A stretch of DNA of 64,000 bases, from contig NZ_OCSR01000002.1 of NCBI RefSeq assembly GCF_900230185.1, forward strand, positions 4,340,001 through 4,404,000, in the 5' to 3' direction. Source of the stretch: Burkholderia sp. OK233 (GTDB lineage Bacteria; Pseudomonadota; Gammaproteobacteria; Burkholderiales; Burkholderiaceae). The notes under the pieces are model-generated. The model had not been told where the DNA came from. It did not search any database and saw only the letters and a program-made list of their open reading frames with translations. Numbering within the stretch: position 1 is the stretch's first letter; each line of letters starts with the position of its first letter. The position numbers and the translations under genes were made by a program. Below are positions 25,353-34,286 of this stretch, one piece after another.

Positions 25353-26942
25353 TCAGGTCACCGGCGCCGGATTGAACAGCGTCAACGCATTGTGGAGTTT
25401 GAGTTTCTCCGCGCAGGTCTGTTTACGTCCGCTTGCGACGTCGAGCATCAGCCGGAACAACTCCCAACCCACGTCTTCGATCGTCGCGGCGCCGGTTGCG
25501 ATGGTACCGGCGTTGATATCCATCAGATCATGCCAGCGGCGCGCGAGATCGGAGCGCGTCGCGACCTTGATGACGGGCACTTCCGCGAGGCTGTACGGCG
25601 TGCCGCGGCCGGTCGTGAATACATGCAGGTTGATGCCCGCCGCGACCTGCAGCGTGCCGCAGATGAAATCGCTCGCCGGCGTGGCCGCGTAAATCAGGCC
25701 CTTCTGCTTGACCTTTTCACCAGGCGACAGCACGCCGGAGATGGCCGAGTTGCCCGACTTGATGATCGAGCCCATCGCCTTTTCAACGATGTTCGACAAG
25801 CCGCCCTTCTTGTTGCCGGGCGTGGTGTTGGCGCTGCGGTCCGCGCCACCGCGCTTCAGATAATCGTCGTACCACTGCATCTCGCGGATGATCGCAGCCG
25901 CCACGTCCGCATTGGCCGCGCGCGCCGTCAGCTGATCGACGCCGTCGCGTACTTCGGTGACTTCGGAGAACATCACCGTTGCACCGGCGCGCACCAGCAA
26001 ATCGGTGGCGAAGCCCACGGCGGGATTCGCGGTCAGCCCGGAAAATGCATCGCTGCCGCCGCACTGCACGCCGATCACCAGATCGGAGGCCGGGCAGGTC
26101 TCGCGGCGGCGATTATTCAGCCGCTTCAGATGACCCTCGGCCATTCTCATGATCGACTCGATCATCGACTGGAAGCCGACGTGCGCCTCGTCCTGAAGCA
26201 CCACCACGTCGCCGTTCAAATCGGCTTCGATGTCGCCGATGTCGGCCACTTCGGCGACATTCGCAGCCGCGGCAATCGGAATCGTGCCCGGCGGCATCAG
26301 GCGTTCAGGCTGCAGCTTCTCGCAACCGAGGCTGACCATCATCACTTCGCCGCCGAAGTTCGGATTCAGGCTGATGTTGCGCACGGTGCGGATCGGCACC
26401 ATCGCATCCGGCGCGTCGATCGCGACGCCGCAACCATAGGTGTGGCCGAGACTCACCACATCGTCGACGTTCGGGTAGTGCGGCAGCAGTTCGGCCTTGA
26501 TGCGCGTGACCGCGTGCTGAACCACGTCGGCCACGCATTGCACCGTGGTCGTAATGGCCAGAATGTTGCGCGAACCGACTGAGCCGTCGGCATTGCGATA
26601 GCCTTCGAACGTGAAGCCTTCCAGCGGCGGCATCTCCGGCGCCTTGATGGTGGCGATCGGCAGATCATCCAGTCCAGGCGGGCTCGGCATGCGGATCACG
26701 TGTTCATTGATCCAGCTACCCTTCGGCAAGGCCTTGAGCGCGTAACCGATCACCACGTTATAGCGGATGACCTCGTCGCCTTCCGCGAGATCGGCCAGCG
26801 CGACTTTGTGACCCTGCGGAACGCGCTCGCGCAGCGCGAGACCGTCGGGAAATACGGCGCCCTCACCCAGACCGCCGTCGTTGACGACGATCGCGACATT
26901 GTCATTGGGGTGAACGCGAATGTAGAGCGGGGTTTGTTCCAT
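25353..26942 (-). CDS. garD: Galactarate dehydratase
   Basis: A 529-residue enzyme of the UxaA/GarD family that converts meso-galactarate to 5-keto-4-deoxy-D-glucarate. The N-terminal SAF-like domain (residues 1-80, YIRVHPNDNVAIVVNDGG, then LPKGSWINEHVIRMPSPPGLDDL) precedes the catalytic part with EGYRNADGSVGSRNILAITTTVQC, then LGHTYGCGVA, VSLGCEKLQPE, IGVQCGGSDAFSGLTANPA and GNKKGGLSNIVEKAMGSI. Cys and His residues in these motifs hold the metal. It heads the garD-udh-lactonase operon, divergent from kdgD across 215 bp containing two operator-like sites. Confidence 0.94.
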   Translation of the reverse strand: MEQTPLYIRVHPNDNVAIVVNDGGLGEGAVFPDGLALRERVPQGHKVALADLAEGDEVIRYNVVIGYALKALPKGSWINEHVIRMPSPPGLDDLPIATIKAPEMPPLEGFTFEGYRNADGSVGSRNILAITTTVQCVADVVQHAVTRIKAELLPHYPNVDDVVSLGHTYGCGVAIDAPDAMVPIRTVRNISLNPNFGGEVMMVSLGCEKLQPERLMPPGTIPIAAAANVAEVADIGDIEADLNGDVVVLQDEAHVGFQSMIESIMRMAEGHLKRLNNRRRETCPASDLVIGVQCGGSDAFSGLTANPAVGFATDLLVRAGATVMFSEVTEVRDGVDQLTARAANADVAAAIIREMQWYDDYLKRGGADRSANTTPGNKKGGLSNIVEKAMGSIIKSGNSAISGVLSPGEKVKQKGLIYAATPASDFICGTLQVAAGINLHVFTTGRGTPYSLAEVPVIKVATRSDLARRWHDLMDINAGTIATGAATIEDVGWELFRLMLDVASGRKQTCAEKLKLHNALTLFNPAPVT

Positions 26943-26986
26943 GACATCGATCCTTATGGCGATTTCACGCCTGCTGCGTCAATCAT

Positions 26987-27004
26987 TCATACGTCATCCT
27001 ACAA
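26987..27004 (-). promoter_or_regulatory. Operator-like site 3 (garD side)
   Basis: Read on the minus strand this is TTGTAGGATGACGTATGA, two or three mismatches from the motif consensus. It lies 45 bp upstream of the garD start codon, well placed to block or overlap its promoter. Confidence 0.65.
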
Positions 27005-27068
27005 CATGAAAGATTGCCCAGACGTTCCGTATTTACCCTATGGCGCGCATTATGCCGTGAAAACACCG

Positions 27069-27106
27069 TTGAGTTAGCCGAATTGTTGTTGTACGATGAC
27101 GTATAA
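27069..27106 (+). promoter_or_regulatory. kdgD: kdgD promoter with overlapping operator-like site 4
   Basis: TTGAGT (27069-27074), a 17-bp spacer and TACGAT (27092-27097) form a plausible sigma-70 promoter 60 bp before kdgD. The best copy of the motif, TTGTACGATGACGTATAA (27089-27106), covers the -10 box, so a bound repressor would exclude RNA polymerase. Confidence 0.65.
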
Positions 27107-27157
27107 GAAATCATCATTTCTAAATACCGACCCCATTCGACGCCCTGGATACTCATC

Positions 27158-28075
27158 ATGACGACACCGCAGGAACTGAAGCAGATCGTTTCCGAAGGCC
27201 TTCTGTCCTTCCCCGTTACCGACTTCGACGAACAAGGCGATTTCCGCGCCGACACCTATGCCGAGCGCCTCGAATGGCTCGCCCCTTACGGTGCGTCGGC
27301 GCTATTCGTCGCCGGCGGCACGGGCGAATTCTTCTCGCTCACGCATAACGACTACTCGAACGTCGTGCGCACGGCAACCGAAGTCTGCAAAGGCAAGGTA
27401 CCAATTCTCGCCGGCGCCGGCGGCCCGACCCGCGTCGCAATCGCGTATGCCCAGGAAGCCGAACGTCACGGCGCGAACGGCATTCTGCTGATGCCGCACT
27501 ACCTGACCGAAGCCTGCCAGGAAGGCATTGCGGCGCACGCGGAAGAAGTCTGCAAGTCGGTGCCGAACATGGGCGTGATCATCTACAACCGCGCGAACTC
27601 CAAGCTTAACGCCGACATGCTCGAAGGGCTGGCCGAGCGCTGCCCCAACCTGATCGGCTTCAAGGACGGTGTGGGCGAGATCGAGAACATGGTGTCGATC
27701 CGCCGCCGCCTCGGCGACCGCTTCTCGTACCTCGGCGGCCTGCCGACCGCTGAAGTCTACGCCGCGGCCTACAAGGCGCTGGGCGTGCCGGTGTACTCGT
27801 CGGCCGTGTTCAACTTCATCCCGAAGACCGCGATGGACTTCTACCGCGCGATTGCCGCGGACGACCACGCGACCGTCGGCAAGCTGATCGACGAATTCTT
27901 CCTGCCGTATCTGGCGATCCGCAACCGCCGCCAGGGCTATGCGGTCAGCATCGTGAAGGCCGGCGCGAAGCTCGTTGGCCACAGCGCAGGTCCGGTGCGC
28001 GCACCGCTGACCGATCTGACGGAAGAAGAAATGGCGCAACTCGACGTGCTGATCAAGAAGCTCGGCGCGCAGTAA
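27158..28075 (+). CDS. kdgD: 5-dehydro-4-deoxyglucarate dehydratase
   Basis: A 305-residue DapA/NAL-superfamily lyase that decarboxylates and dehydrates 5-keto-4-deoxy-D-glucarate to 2,5-dioxopentanoate (ketoglutarate semialdehyde). LLSFPVTDFDEQGDFRADTY, then GGTGEFFSLT (53-62), Tyr143 in IIYNRAN and the Schiff-base Lys169 in PNLIGFKDGVGEIE are the family hallmarks. It diverges from garD, so substrate-producing and substrate-consuming enzymes share one control region. A strong terminator follows at 28140, with the MFS gene beyond. Confidence 0.94.
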   Translation: MTTPQELKQIVSEGLLSFPVTDFDEQGDFRADTYAERLEWLAPYGASALFVAGGTGEFFSLTHNDYSNVVRTATEVCKGKVPILAGAGGPTRVAIAYAQEAERHGANGILLMPHYLTEACQEGIAAHAEEVCKSVPNMGVIIYNRANSKLNADMLEGLAERCPNLIGFKDGVGEIENMVSIRRRLGDRFSYLGGLPTAEVYAAAYKALGVPVYSSAVFNFIPKTAMDFYRAIAADDHATVGKLIDEFFLPYLAIRNRRQGYAVSIVKAGAKLVGHSAGPVRAPLTDLTEEEMAQLDVLIKKLGAQ

Positions 28076-28139
28076 CGCAGCAAGGCGCCAAGCCGCGCGA
28101 ACCTGGCCGAACCTGGCTCGAGCACGCGGCGCCGTAAAG

Positions 28140-28174
28140 AGCGCCCGGGACGGCAACGTCGCCGGGCGCTTTTT
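28140..28174 (+). terminator. Rho-independent terminator between kdgD and the MFS gene
   Basis: AGCGCCCGG pairs with CCGGGCGCT; an inner GACG/CGTC stem with a GCAA tetraloop extends it, with one bulged G. TTTT follows directly. It sits 65 bp after the kdgD stop and would attenuate transcription into the permease gene. Confidence 0.8.
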
Positions 28175-28201
28175 CACAGATAAAAAGTTCAGGAGATGAC
28201 G

Positions 28202-29554
28202 ATGGAAATGAGCCGCACCGCGAGCACCGCCCATGTCGCAAAACGCACCAAGGTCCGCTACGCGATTCTGTTGCTGATCTTTGTGATCACGACATTCAAT
28301 TACGCGGACCGCGCCACGCTCTCAGTAACCGGATCCGCGATGCGCGCCGAGTTCGGTTTCGACGCGATCAGGATGGGCTACATCTTCTCCGCGTTCAGCT
28401 GGGCCTACGTCCTGTCGCAATTACCGGCGGGCTGGCTGCTCGACCGTTTCGGCGCGCGGCGCGTCTACGCGGCGAGCATTTTCCTGTGGTCGCTGTTTAC
28501 GCTGCTGCAAAGCTCGATCGGTCTTTTGGGCAGCGCAGCCGCCGCCGTCACCGCGCTGTTCGTGCTGCGCTTCGCCATGGGCGCCGCGGAATCGCCGGCG
28601 TTTCCGGCCAATGCCAAGGTCGTGGCCAGCTGGTTCCCCACCAACGAACGCGGCACCGCCTCCGCCATTTTCAATTCAGCGCAATACTTCGCGGCAGTCA
28701 TTTTCACGCCGCTGATGGCATGGCTGACCCATGCGTTCGGCTGGCACGCGGTCTACCTCGTGATGGGGATGGCCGGACTGTTACTCGCCCTCACCTGGCT
28801 GAAGGTGATGAAGAACCCCGCCGACCACCCACGCGTCTCGCGCGCCGAACTCGACTACATCGAACAGGGCGGCGGCGTGGTGAACGGGCACACGAAAGCA
28901 GCCCGGGCTGCCGACGTCGCCAGCACCGGCGGCTGGTCGCTGGTGCGTCAGTTGCTGACCAACCGCATGCTGCTCGGCGTCTATCTCGCCCAGTACTGCA
29001 TCAACGTGCTGACCTACTTCTTCCTGACCTGGTTTCCCATCTACCTCGTGCAGGCGCGCGGCATGACGATTCTGCAAGCGGGTCTGGTAGCGTCGCTGCC
29101 CGCGATTTGCGGATTCTCCGGTGGCGTGCTCGGCGGCATCCTGTCCGACGGGCTGATCCGGCGCGGGCATTCGCTCACCATCGCGCGCAAGGTGCCGATT
29201 GTCTGCGGCATGCTGCTGTCGGTGTGCATCATCGGCTGCAACTACGTGTCGACCGACTGGATCGTCGTCGCGCTCATGTCGCTCGCGTTCTTCGGCAAAG
29301 GCATCGGGGCGCTCGGCTGGGCCGTGGTGGCGGATACGTCGCCAAAGGAGGCGCTCGGTCTGTCGGGCGCGATCTTCAATATGTTCGGCAATGTCGCCGG
29401 CATTGTGACGCCGATCGTGATCGGCTACCTCGTCGCGAAGACCGGGTCGTTCAACGGCGCGCTGGTTTTCGTCGGCCTGAATGCCCTGCTGACGGTGTTC
29501 AGCTACCTCGTGATCGTGAAAGACATCAAACGGGTCGAACTGCGCCGGGGCTAG
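28202..29554 (+). CDS. MFS permease of the anion:cation symporter family (glucarate/galactarate-type)
   Basis: A 450-residue transporter with twelve predicted membrane segments and the GudP/phthalate-permease pattern: TKVRYAILLLIFVITTFNYADRATLSV, then GYIFSAFSWAYVLSQLPAGWLLDRFGARRVY. The second half has GGVLGGILSDGLIRRGHSLTIARKVPI and ALGWAVVADTSPKEALGLSG. It likely brings in an aldarate by proton symport. AGGAG at 28191-28195 is better spaced for the ATG at 28202 than for the one at 28196. It lies between kdgD and the GntR regulator. Confidence 0.85.
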   Translation: MEMSRTASTAHVAKRTKVRYAILLLIFVITTFNYADRATLSVTGSAMRAEFGFDAIRMGYIFSAFSWAYVLSQLPAGWLLDRFGARRVYAASIFLWSLFTLLQSSIGLLGSAAAAVTALFVLRFAMGAAESPAFPANAKVVASWFPTNERGTASAIFNSAQYFAAVIFTPLMAWLTHAFGWHAVYLVMGMAGLLLALTWLKVMKNPADHPRVSRAELDYIEQGGGVVNGHTKAARAADVASTGGWSLVRQLLTNRMLLGVYLAQYCINVLTYFFLTWFPIYLVQARGMTILQAGLVASLPAICGFSGGVLGGILSDGLIRRGHSLTIARKVPIVCGMLLSVCIIGCNYVSTDWIVVALMSLAFFGKGIGALGWAVVADTSPKEALGLSGAIFNMFGNVAGIVTPIVIGYLVAKTGSFNGALVFVGLNALLTVFSYLVIVKDIKRVELRRG

Positions 29555-29684
29555 CAGTCAGGCTGTTATCGTACTTCCCGGGGCGCCTGCAAAATAACGC
29601 GGCTTGTCCGCCAGGCGCCTGAAACCGGACATCGACGCCAGGTCCGACACCGATGCCGAAAATGATCCGGCGTTTATATAATCA

Positions 29685-29705
29685 GTCGTCAGACGACGGT
29701 ATAAT
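29685..29705 (+). promoter_or_regulatory. Palindrome next to the -10 box of the GntR regulator gene
   Basis: GTCGTC-A-GACGAC (29685-29697) is a perfect short palindrome directly upstream of TATAAT (29700-29705), the likely -10 of the regulator gene whose ATG is at 29753. It resembles the GTCGTC part of operator-like site 8 but not the full motif. It is a candidate autoregulatory site. Confidence 0.45.
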
Positions 29706-29752
29706 GAATCGCAGGAAGTACCTGCAACTATCTGATTCAAGGGGCGTTTTCG

Positions 29753-30496
29753 ATGGCTACACCACTGGCATCCGCAGCACCGCCACGGCGCGCGCGCAAT
29801 CTTGCCGAGTTTGTCGTCAGCTACGTCACCGAGCAAATTGCGTCTAACGCCTTGAAGCCCGGCGACAAACTGCCGACCGAATCGCAATTGATGGTCACGC
29901 TGAGCGTGAGCCGCACCGTCATCCGTGAAGCGATTTCACGCCTGCAGGCGGGCAAGGTCATCGAGACGCGCCATGGCATCGGCAGTTTCGTGCTGGAACC
30001 GCAACGCGAAAAACTGGGCATCGACATGGTGCCCGCCACCACCTTGCGCGACGTGCTGTCAATCCTGGAACTGCGCATCAGCCTCGAAACGGAATGCGCG
30101 GGTCTGGCCGCTCAACGGGCCAAACCCGACGATCTCGCGCGCATGCGCGCCGCGCTCGACGCGATCGAAGCCACCCGCCATAACGGGCTGGATAGTGTCG
30201 ATGCCGACCTGCAGTTCCATATCTCCGTGGCGCGCGCAACCGGCAACCGGTATTTCGTCGACATCCTCACGCAAATGGGCAGCGCGCTGATTCCGCGCAA
30301 CCGGCTCGACTCGGCGGGGATCGCGCGTGCTGAACCTGACGCGTATCTGTCACTCGTCAACCTGGAGCACGAAAGCATTCTCGAGGCGATCACGCGGCAT
30401 GACGCCGAAGGCGCGCGCGCAGCGATGCGCATGCACCTATCGAATAGCCGCGAGCGGCTACGGCGCGCCAACGAAGCGGCTGAAGCAAATAGCTGA
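29753..30496 (+). CDS. FadR/GntR-family transcriptional regulator (FCD domain)
   Basis: A 247-residue regulator. The winged helix (residues 15-85) contains LAEFVVSYVTEQIASNALKP, then GDKLPTESQLMVTLSVSRTVIREAISRLQ and GKVIETRHGIGSFV, the GntR signature. The FCD effector domain follows (LELRISLETECAGLAAQRA, DLQFHISVARATGNRYFVDI, NLEHESILEAITRHDAEGARAAMRMHL); its Asp and three His residues would hold a metal that binds a sugar-acid ligand. It is the only GntR gene in the pectin island and lies at its centre, so it is the obvious candidate for the dispersed 18-bp motif. Likely a repressor released by a pathway intermediate. Confidence 0.9.
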   Translation: MATPLASAAPPRRARNLAEFVVSYVTEQIASNALKPGDKLPTESQLMVTLSVSRTVIREAISRLQAGKVIETRHGIGSFVLEPQREKLGIDMVPATTLRDVLSILELRISLETECAGLAAQRAKPDDLARMRAALDAIEATRHNGLDSVDADLQFHISVARATGNRYFVDILTQMGSALIPRNRLDSAGIARAEPDAYLSLVNLEHESILEAITRHDAEGARAAMRMHLSNSRERLRRANEAAEANS

Positions 30497-30537
30497 TTCC
30501 TTGCGCTGAGCAAGCACTGATTCATCGCGCTGAATGC

Positions 30538-30569
30538 AAAAATGGCCGGGATATCCCGGCCATTTTTTT
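30538..30569. terminator. Bidirectional terminator between GntR regulator and KGSA dehydrogenase
   Basis: A perfect 24-bp palindrome (30541-30564; each arm AATGGCCGGGAT) is flanked by five A residues on the left and seven T residues on the right. It therefore ends both converging transcripts. Confidence 0.92.
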
Positions 30570-30609
30570 GTCTCACGCGGCGCCCACTTGGGCGCCGCTC
30601 ACGCATCGC

Positions 30610-32193
30610 TTAGCTGCGCGTGATCTCGCCATCACGACGACGCCACAGGTCCAGCGGGTTGGCGTCAGCCAGCGCTTCCGGCAGCAAATCGGCCGGGAAG
30701 TCCTGATAGCACACCGGGCGCAGGAAGCGTTCGATCGACGTCGTCCCCACTGACGTCGCCCGGCTATCGGACGTGGCCGGGTACGGGCCGCCATGCACCA
30801 TCGCGTGCGAAACCTCGACTCCGGTCGGGAAACCGTTGACCAGAATCCGGCCGGCCTTGCGCTCGAGAATCGGCACCAACTTCTTCGCCGCCGCCAGATC
30901 CGCGCTATCCATTTGCACGGTGGCGGTCAACTGACCGGCAAAGTGCTCTGCAACCGCGAGCAATTCCTGCTCGTCCTTGCAGCGCACGATGGTCGACGCA
31001 GGCCCGAAAACCTCGTCCTCCAGCGCCGGCGTGGACAGGAAGGTCAGTGCATCGGTTACGAACAAGGCCGCGCGAGCCTGTGTCGGGCCCGTCGCATCAA
31101 CACCGTGTGCAACCGCCTCGACACCTCGCGTCGCCTCCAGCTTGTCCTCGCCCTCTTCATAAGCCGCGTGAATACCGGCGGTCAACATGGTCTGCGCCGG
31201 CTTGCCGCTCAACGCCTCGGACGCCGTTGCAACGAAGCTTTTGAGTGCGTCGCTGTCGACGGCGATCGCGAGGCCCGGGTTGGTACAGAACTGGCCCGCG
31301 CCGAGCACCAGCGAATCGACGAAGCCACGCGCGATGGTCTCACCGCGTTGCGACAGCGCATTCGACAGAAGAAACACCGGGTTGATGCTGCTCATTTCCG
31401 CGTAGACCGGAATCGGCTCAGCCCGGGCGGCCGCGACGCGCATCAGCGACGTGCCGCCTGCGCGCGAACCCGTGAAGCCCACCGCCTTGATCGCCGGATG
31501 CGCGACCAGCGCTTCACCGACCGAATTGCCGGCGCCGACGATCATCGAGAACACGCCTTCCGGCAGGTCCATGTCCTGCGCGACTTGCTGAATCACGCGA
31601 CCGACCATCTCGGAGGTGCCCAGGTGAGCGCGATGCGCCTTCACCACCACCGGGCAGCCCGCCGCGAGCGCCGCAGCGGTATCGCCGCCCGCCACCGAAA
31701 ACGCGAGCGGGAAGTTGCTTGCGCCGAACACGGCGACCGGGCCCAGCGGAATCTTTTGCATCCGCAGGTCGGAACGCGGCAGCGGCTTGCGCTCTGGCAA
31801 CGGCGAATCGAGCGTCGCGGCGAGCCATTGGCCGGCGCGTACGACTTGCGCGAACAGTTTGAGCTGGCCAGTCGTACGACCGCGCTCGCCTTCGAGACGC
31901 GCCTTCGGCAGGCCGGACTCTTCGTGCGCACGCTGGATCAGCGCGTCGCCGAGCGCCGTGATGCCGTCCGCGATACGCTCGAGAAACTCGGCGCGCACCG
32001 TGAGCGGCAGATGCCGGTACGGATCGAACGCTTTCTGTGCGAGTTCACAGGCAAGCTCGACATTCGCGACCGAGCCGCTGCCGAACACCGGCTCGGCGAT
32101 GTCGGATCCCGTGGCGGGATTGAACGCGCGCAAGGGTTTTTCCTCGCCGCGCACTGCTTTGCGGCCAATCAGCATTTCGCCGGTAATAGACAT
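30610..32193 (-). CDS. Alpha-ketoglutaric semialdehyde dehydrogenase (NADP-dependent type)
   Basis: A 527-residue aldehyde dehydrogenase completing the oxidative route by oxidising 2,5-dioxopentanoate to 2-oxoglutarate. Asn160 (GASNFP), Glu266 (VYAEMSSINPV) and the nucleophile Cys303 (GAGQFCTNPG) are the catalytic set; FTGSRAGG is the NAD(P) loop. EMSSINPVFLL and the C-terminal GFPTGVEVSHAMVHGGPYPATSDSRATSVG distinguish the KGSADH subgroup from general ALDHs. It diverges from garL; two operator-like sites lie in the 222-bp spacer. Confidence 0.9.
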   Translation of the reverse strand: MSITGEMLIGRKAVRGEEKPLRAFNPATGSDIAEPVFGSGSVANVELACELAQKAFDPYRHLPLTVRAEFLERIADGITALGDALIQRAHEESGLPKARLEGERGRTTGQLKLFAQVVRAGQWLAATLDSPLPERKPLPRSDLRMQKIPLGPVAVFGASNFPLAFSVAGGDTAAALAAGCPVVVKAHRAHLGTSEMVGRVIQQVAQDMDLPEGVFSMIVGAGNSVGEALVAHPAIKAVGFTGSRAGGTSLMRVAAARAEPIPVYAEMSSINPVFLLSNALSQRGETIARGFVDSLVLGAGQFCTNPGLAIAVDSDALKSFVATASEALSGKPAQTMLTAGIHAAYEEGEDKLEATRGVEAVAHGVDATGPTQARAALFVTDALTFLSTPALEDEVFGPASTIVRCKDEQELLAVAEHFAGQLTATVQMDSADLAAAKKLVPILERKAGRILVNGFPTGVEVSHAMVHGGPYPATSDSRATSVGTTSIERFLRPVCYQDFPADLLPEALADANPLDLWRRRDGEITRS

Positions 32194-32220
32194 TTCGCTT
32201 TCCTTGGATGGACATCTCAG

Positions 32221-32238
32221 ATATATGTCATCCTATAA
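32221..32238 (-). promoter_or_regulatory. Operator-like site 5 (dehydrogenase side)
   Basis: On the minus strand this reads TTATAGGATGACATATAT, preserving the GATGAC core. It lies 28 bp upstream of the dehydrogenase start codon. Confidence 0.6.
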
Positions 32239-32338
32239 CATTGAGTGACCTATGCGCAACCCGAAACCCCTGTCCCGTGCGGAATTCGGGTTTACGTGGC
32301 CGTTACAACCAAACGGCCCGATGCTAATCTTCATCTAG

Positions 32339-32356
32339 ATGTACGATGACCTATAA
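32339..32356 (+). promoter_or_regulatory. Operator-like site 6 (garL side)
   Basis: ATGTACGATGACCTATAA keeps the TACGATGAC core and TATAA end of the motif. It lies 60 bp upstream of garL, the same distance as the kdgD copy from its gene. Confidence 0.65.
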
Positions 32357-32415
32357 CATTTCAATCAGCAAACGTCGGAGCTTGCCCGCTTAATTGCAGT
32401 TCGAGGAGACACCCC

Positions 32416-33216
32416 ATGACAGCCGCCACGCCTTATCAGCCCTTGCCCAATAGCTTTCGCCGCGCCGTCTGCGGCGGCGAAACCCTGATCGGCTGCTGGG
32501 CTTCGCTTGCCAGCCCGATTGCTACGGAACTGCTTGGCATTGTCGGCTTCGACTGGATGCTGCTGGATGCCGAACACGCACCGAACGACGTACTGACGCT
32601 GATCCCCCAGTTGATGGCGCTCAAGGACAGCCCGAGCGCGCCTGTGGTGCGTCCGCCGGCCAACGACAGCGTGTTCATCAAGCGGCTCCTCGACAGCGGC
32701 TTCTCGAATTTTCTGGTGCCGTTCGTCGACACCGCCGAAGACGCGGTGCGCGCTGTCGCCGCGACGCGTTACCCGCCTCAGGGCATCCGCGGTGTCTCGG
32801 TAAGCCAACGGGGCAATCGCTATGCGACCGTCGCCAATTACTTCGACATCGCCAACGACAACGTCTGCGTCATCGTTCAGATCGAAAGCCGCAAGGCGGT
32901 CGATAATATTGACGAGATTCTCGCCGTAGATGGAGTCGATGCCGTTTTCGTCGGACCGTCCGATCTCGCGGCTGCCTATGGCCACATCGGCAACCCGAAC
33001 CATCCCGACGTGCAACAGGCGATTGCGAGCGTCTTCGAGCGCGCACAGGCTGCCGGCAAGCCGAGCGGCATCCTCGCGCCCGTGCAGGCCGACGCGGAGC
33101 GCTATATCTCGATGGGCTGCCGCGTCATCGCGGTCTGTGCCGATATGGGGCTGCTGAAAGCCGCCGCGCAGACAGTTCAAAAACACTTCATGCAGAAACA
33201 GGCGGACCGGAAGTAA
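32416..33216 (+). CDS. garL: 2-dehydro-3-deoxyglucarate aldolase (HpcH/HpaI family)
   Basis: A 266-residue metal-dependent class II aldolase that cleaves 5-keto-4-deoxy-D-glucarate to pyruvate and tartronate semialdehyde. It is strongly similar to E. coli GarL as I remember it: IGCWASLASPIATELLGIVG, then FDWMLLDAEHAPNDVLTLIP, then TRYPPQGIRGVSVSQRGNRY. His54 in AEHAPND is the catalytic base; Glu157 (QIES) and Asp183 (GPSDLAAA) bind the metal. It starts the garL-garR operon, with GGAG 6 to 9 bases before the ATG. Confidence 0.93.
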   Translation: MTAATPYQPLPNSFRRAVCGGETLIGCWASLASPIATELLGIVGFDWMLLDAEHAPNDVLTLIPQLMALKDSPSAPVVRPPANDSVFIKRLLDSGFSNFLVPFVDTAEDAVRAVAATRYPPQGIRGVSVSQRGNRYATVANYFDIANDNVCVIVQIESRKAVDNIDEILAVDGVDAVFVGPSDLAAAYGHIGNPNHPDVQQAIASVFERAQAAGKPSGILAPVQADAERYISMGCRVIAVCADMGLLKAAAQTVQKHFMQKQADRK

Positions 33217-33248
33217 GGACGGCCGCTATGACATCTCCGGAGATTTCC

Positions 33249-34142
33249 ATGCAAAAAGCAGGCTTTATCGGACTCGGCATCATGGGCAAGCCCATGGCCG
33301 CCAACCTTCTCAAGAACGGCGTGGCCCTTGCGGCGTTTACGCGCAGCGGCGTACCCGACGATCTCATCCAGGCCGGCGCCGTTGCGTGTGACAGCCCGGC
33401 CGCCGTGGCCGCGCATGCCGACGTGATCTTCGTCATGGTGCCGGACACACCGGACGTCGAACGGGTACTGTTTGGCGAACAAGGCCTCGCCGAGGCCTTG
33501 CGTCCAGGACAGACGGTGGTCGACATGAGCTCGATTTCGCCGATGGCCACCCGCGACTTCGCAGCCCGCGTGCGTGTGCGCGGCGCGGACTATATGGATG
33601 CACCGGTTTCCGGTGGCGAGGTTGGCGCGAAGGCCGGTTCGCTGACCATCATGGTGGGCGGCGAAACGGCGACCTTCGATAGCGTCAAGCCGCTCTTCGA
33701 CATGATGGGCAAGAACGTCACACTGATCGGCGCTGTCGGCGCGGGCCAGGTGTGCAAGGTGGCCAATCAGGTGATCGTCGCCGCGACGATCGAGGCCGTC
33801 GGCGAAGCACTGCTGCTCGCCTCCAAAGCGGGCGTCGATCCGGCGCGCGTGCGCGAAGCACTGATGGGCGGGTTTGCGTCCTCGCGCATTCTCGAAGTGC
33901 ACGGTGAGCGGATGACGAAGCGCACCTTCGACCCGGGCTTCCGGATCGAGCTCCACCAGAAGGATCTGAATCTCGCGCTCTCGACAGCTCAGGCGCTCGG
34001 TGTCTCCTTGCCGAACACGGCCACCTGCCAGCAGCTCTTCAACGCCTGCGTGGCGCATGGCGGCAAGGCATGGGATCACTCCGCCATGGTGCGCGCGCTC
34101 GAAATACTCGCCAATCACGAAATCGGCCAGCAGCCCGCCTAA
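33249..34142 (+). CDS. garR: 2-hydroxy-3-oxopropionate (tartronate semialdehyde) reductase
   Basis: A 297-residue beta-hydroxyacid dehydrogenase reducing tartronate semialdehyde to D-glycerate. MQKAGFIGLGIMGKPMAANLL contains the GLGIMG NAD motif (8-13); DAPVSGGEVGAKAGSLTIMVGG is the substrate loop and the catalytic Lys is in GAGQVCKVANQVIV. I prefer the ATG at 33249 (GGAG with 6-base spacing); one at 33228 with AAGGA is also possible. It lies 32 bp after garL and uses its product. Confidence 0.93.
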   Translation: MQKAGFIGLGIMGKPMAANLLKNGVALAAFTRSGVPDDLIQAGAVACDSPAAVAAHADVIFVMVPDTPDVERVLFGEQGLAEALRPGQTVVDMSSISPMATRDFAARVRVRGADYMDAPVSGGEVGAKAGSLTIMVGGETATFDSVKPLFDMMGKNVTLIGAVGAGQVCKVANQVIVAATIEAVGEALLLASKAGVDPARVREALMGGFASSRILEVHGERMTKRTFDPGFRIELHQKDLNLALSTAQALGVSLPNTATCQQLFNACVAHGGKAWDHSAMVRALEILANHEIGQQPA

Positions 34143-34286
34143 GCCCGCAAGCACCACTCCAAACGCCGTTCCCCCTGCTCTATGCAGATAGAGAAGAGGG
34201 AGCGGCGCATCCACGCGTTCACAGCCTGAACGAGTCAGTCCCAGCGACAGCGGCTTCACGCGCACCTGCAGAGTTTTATTACAAAT

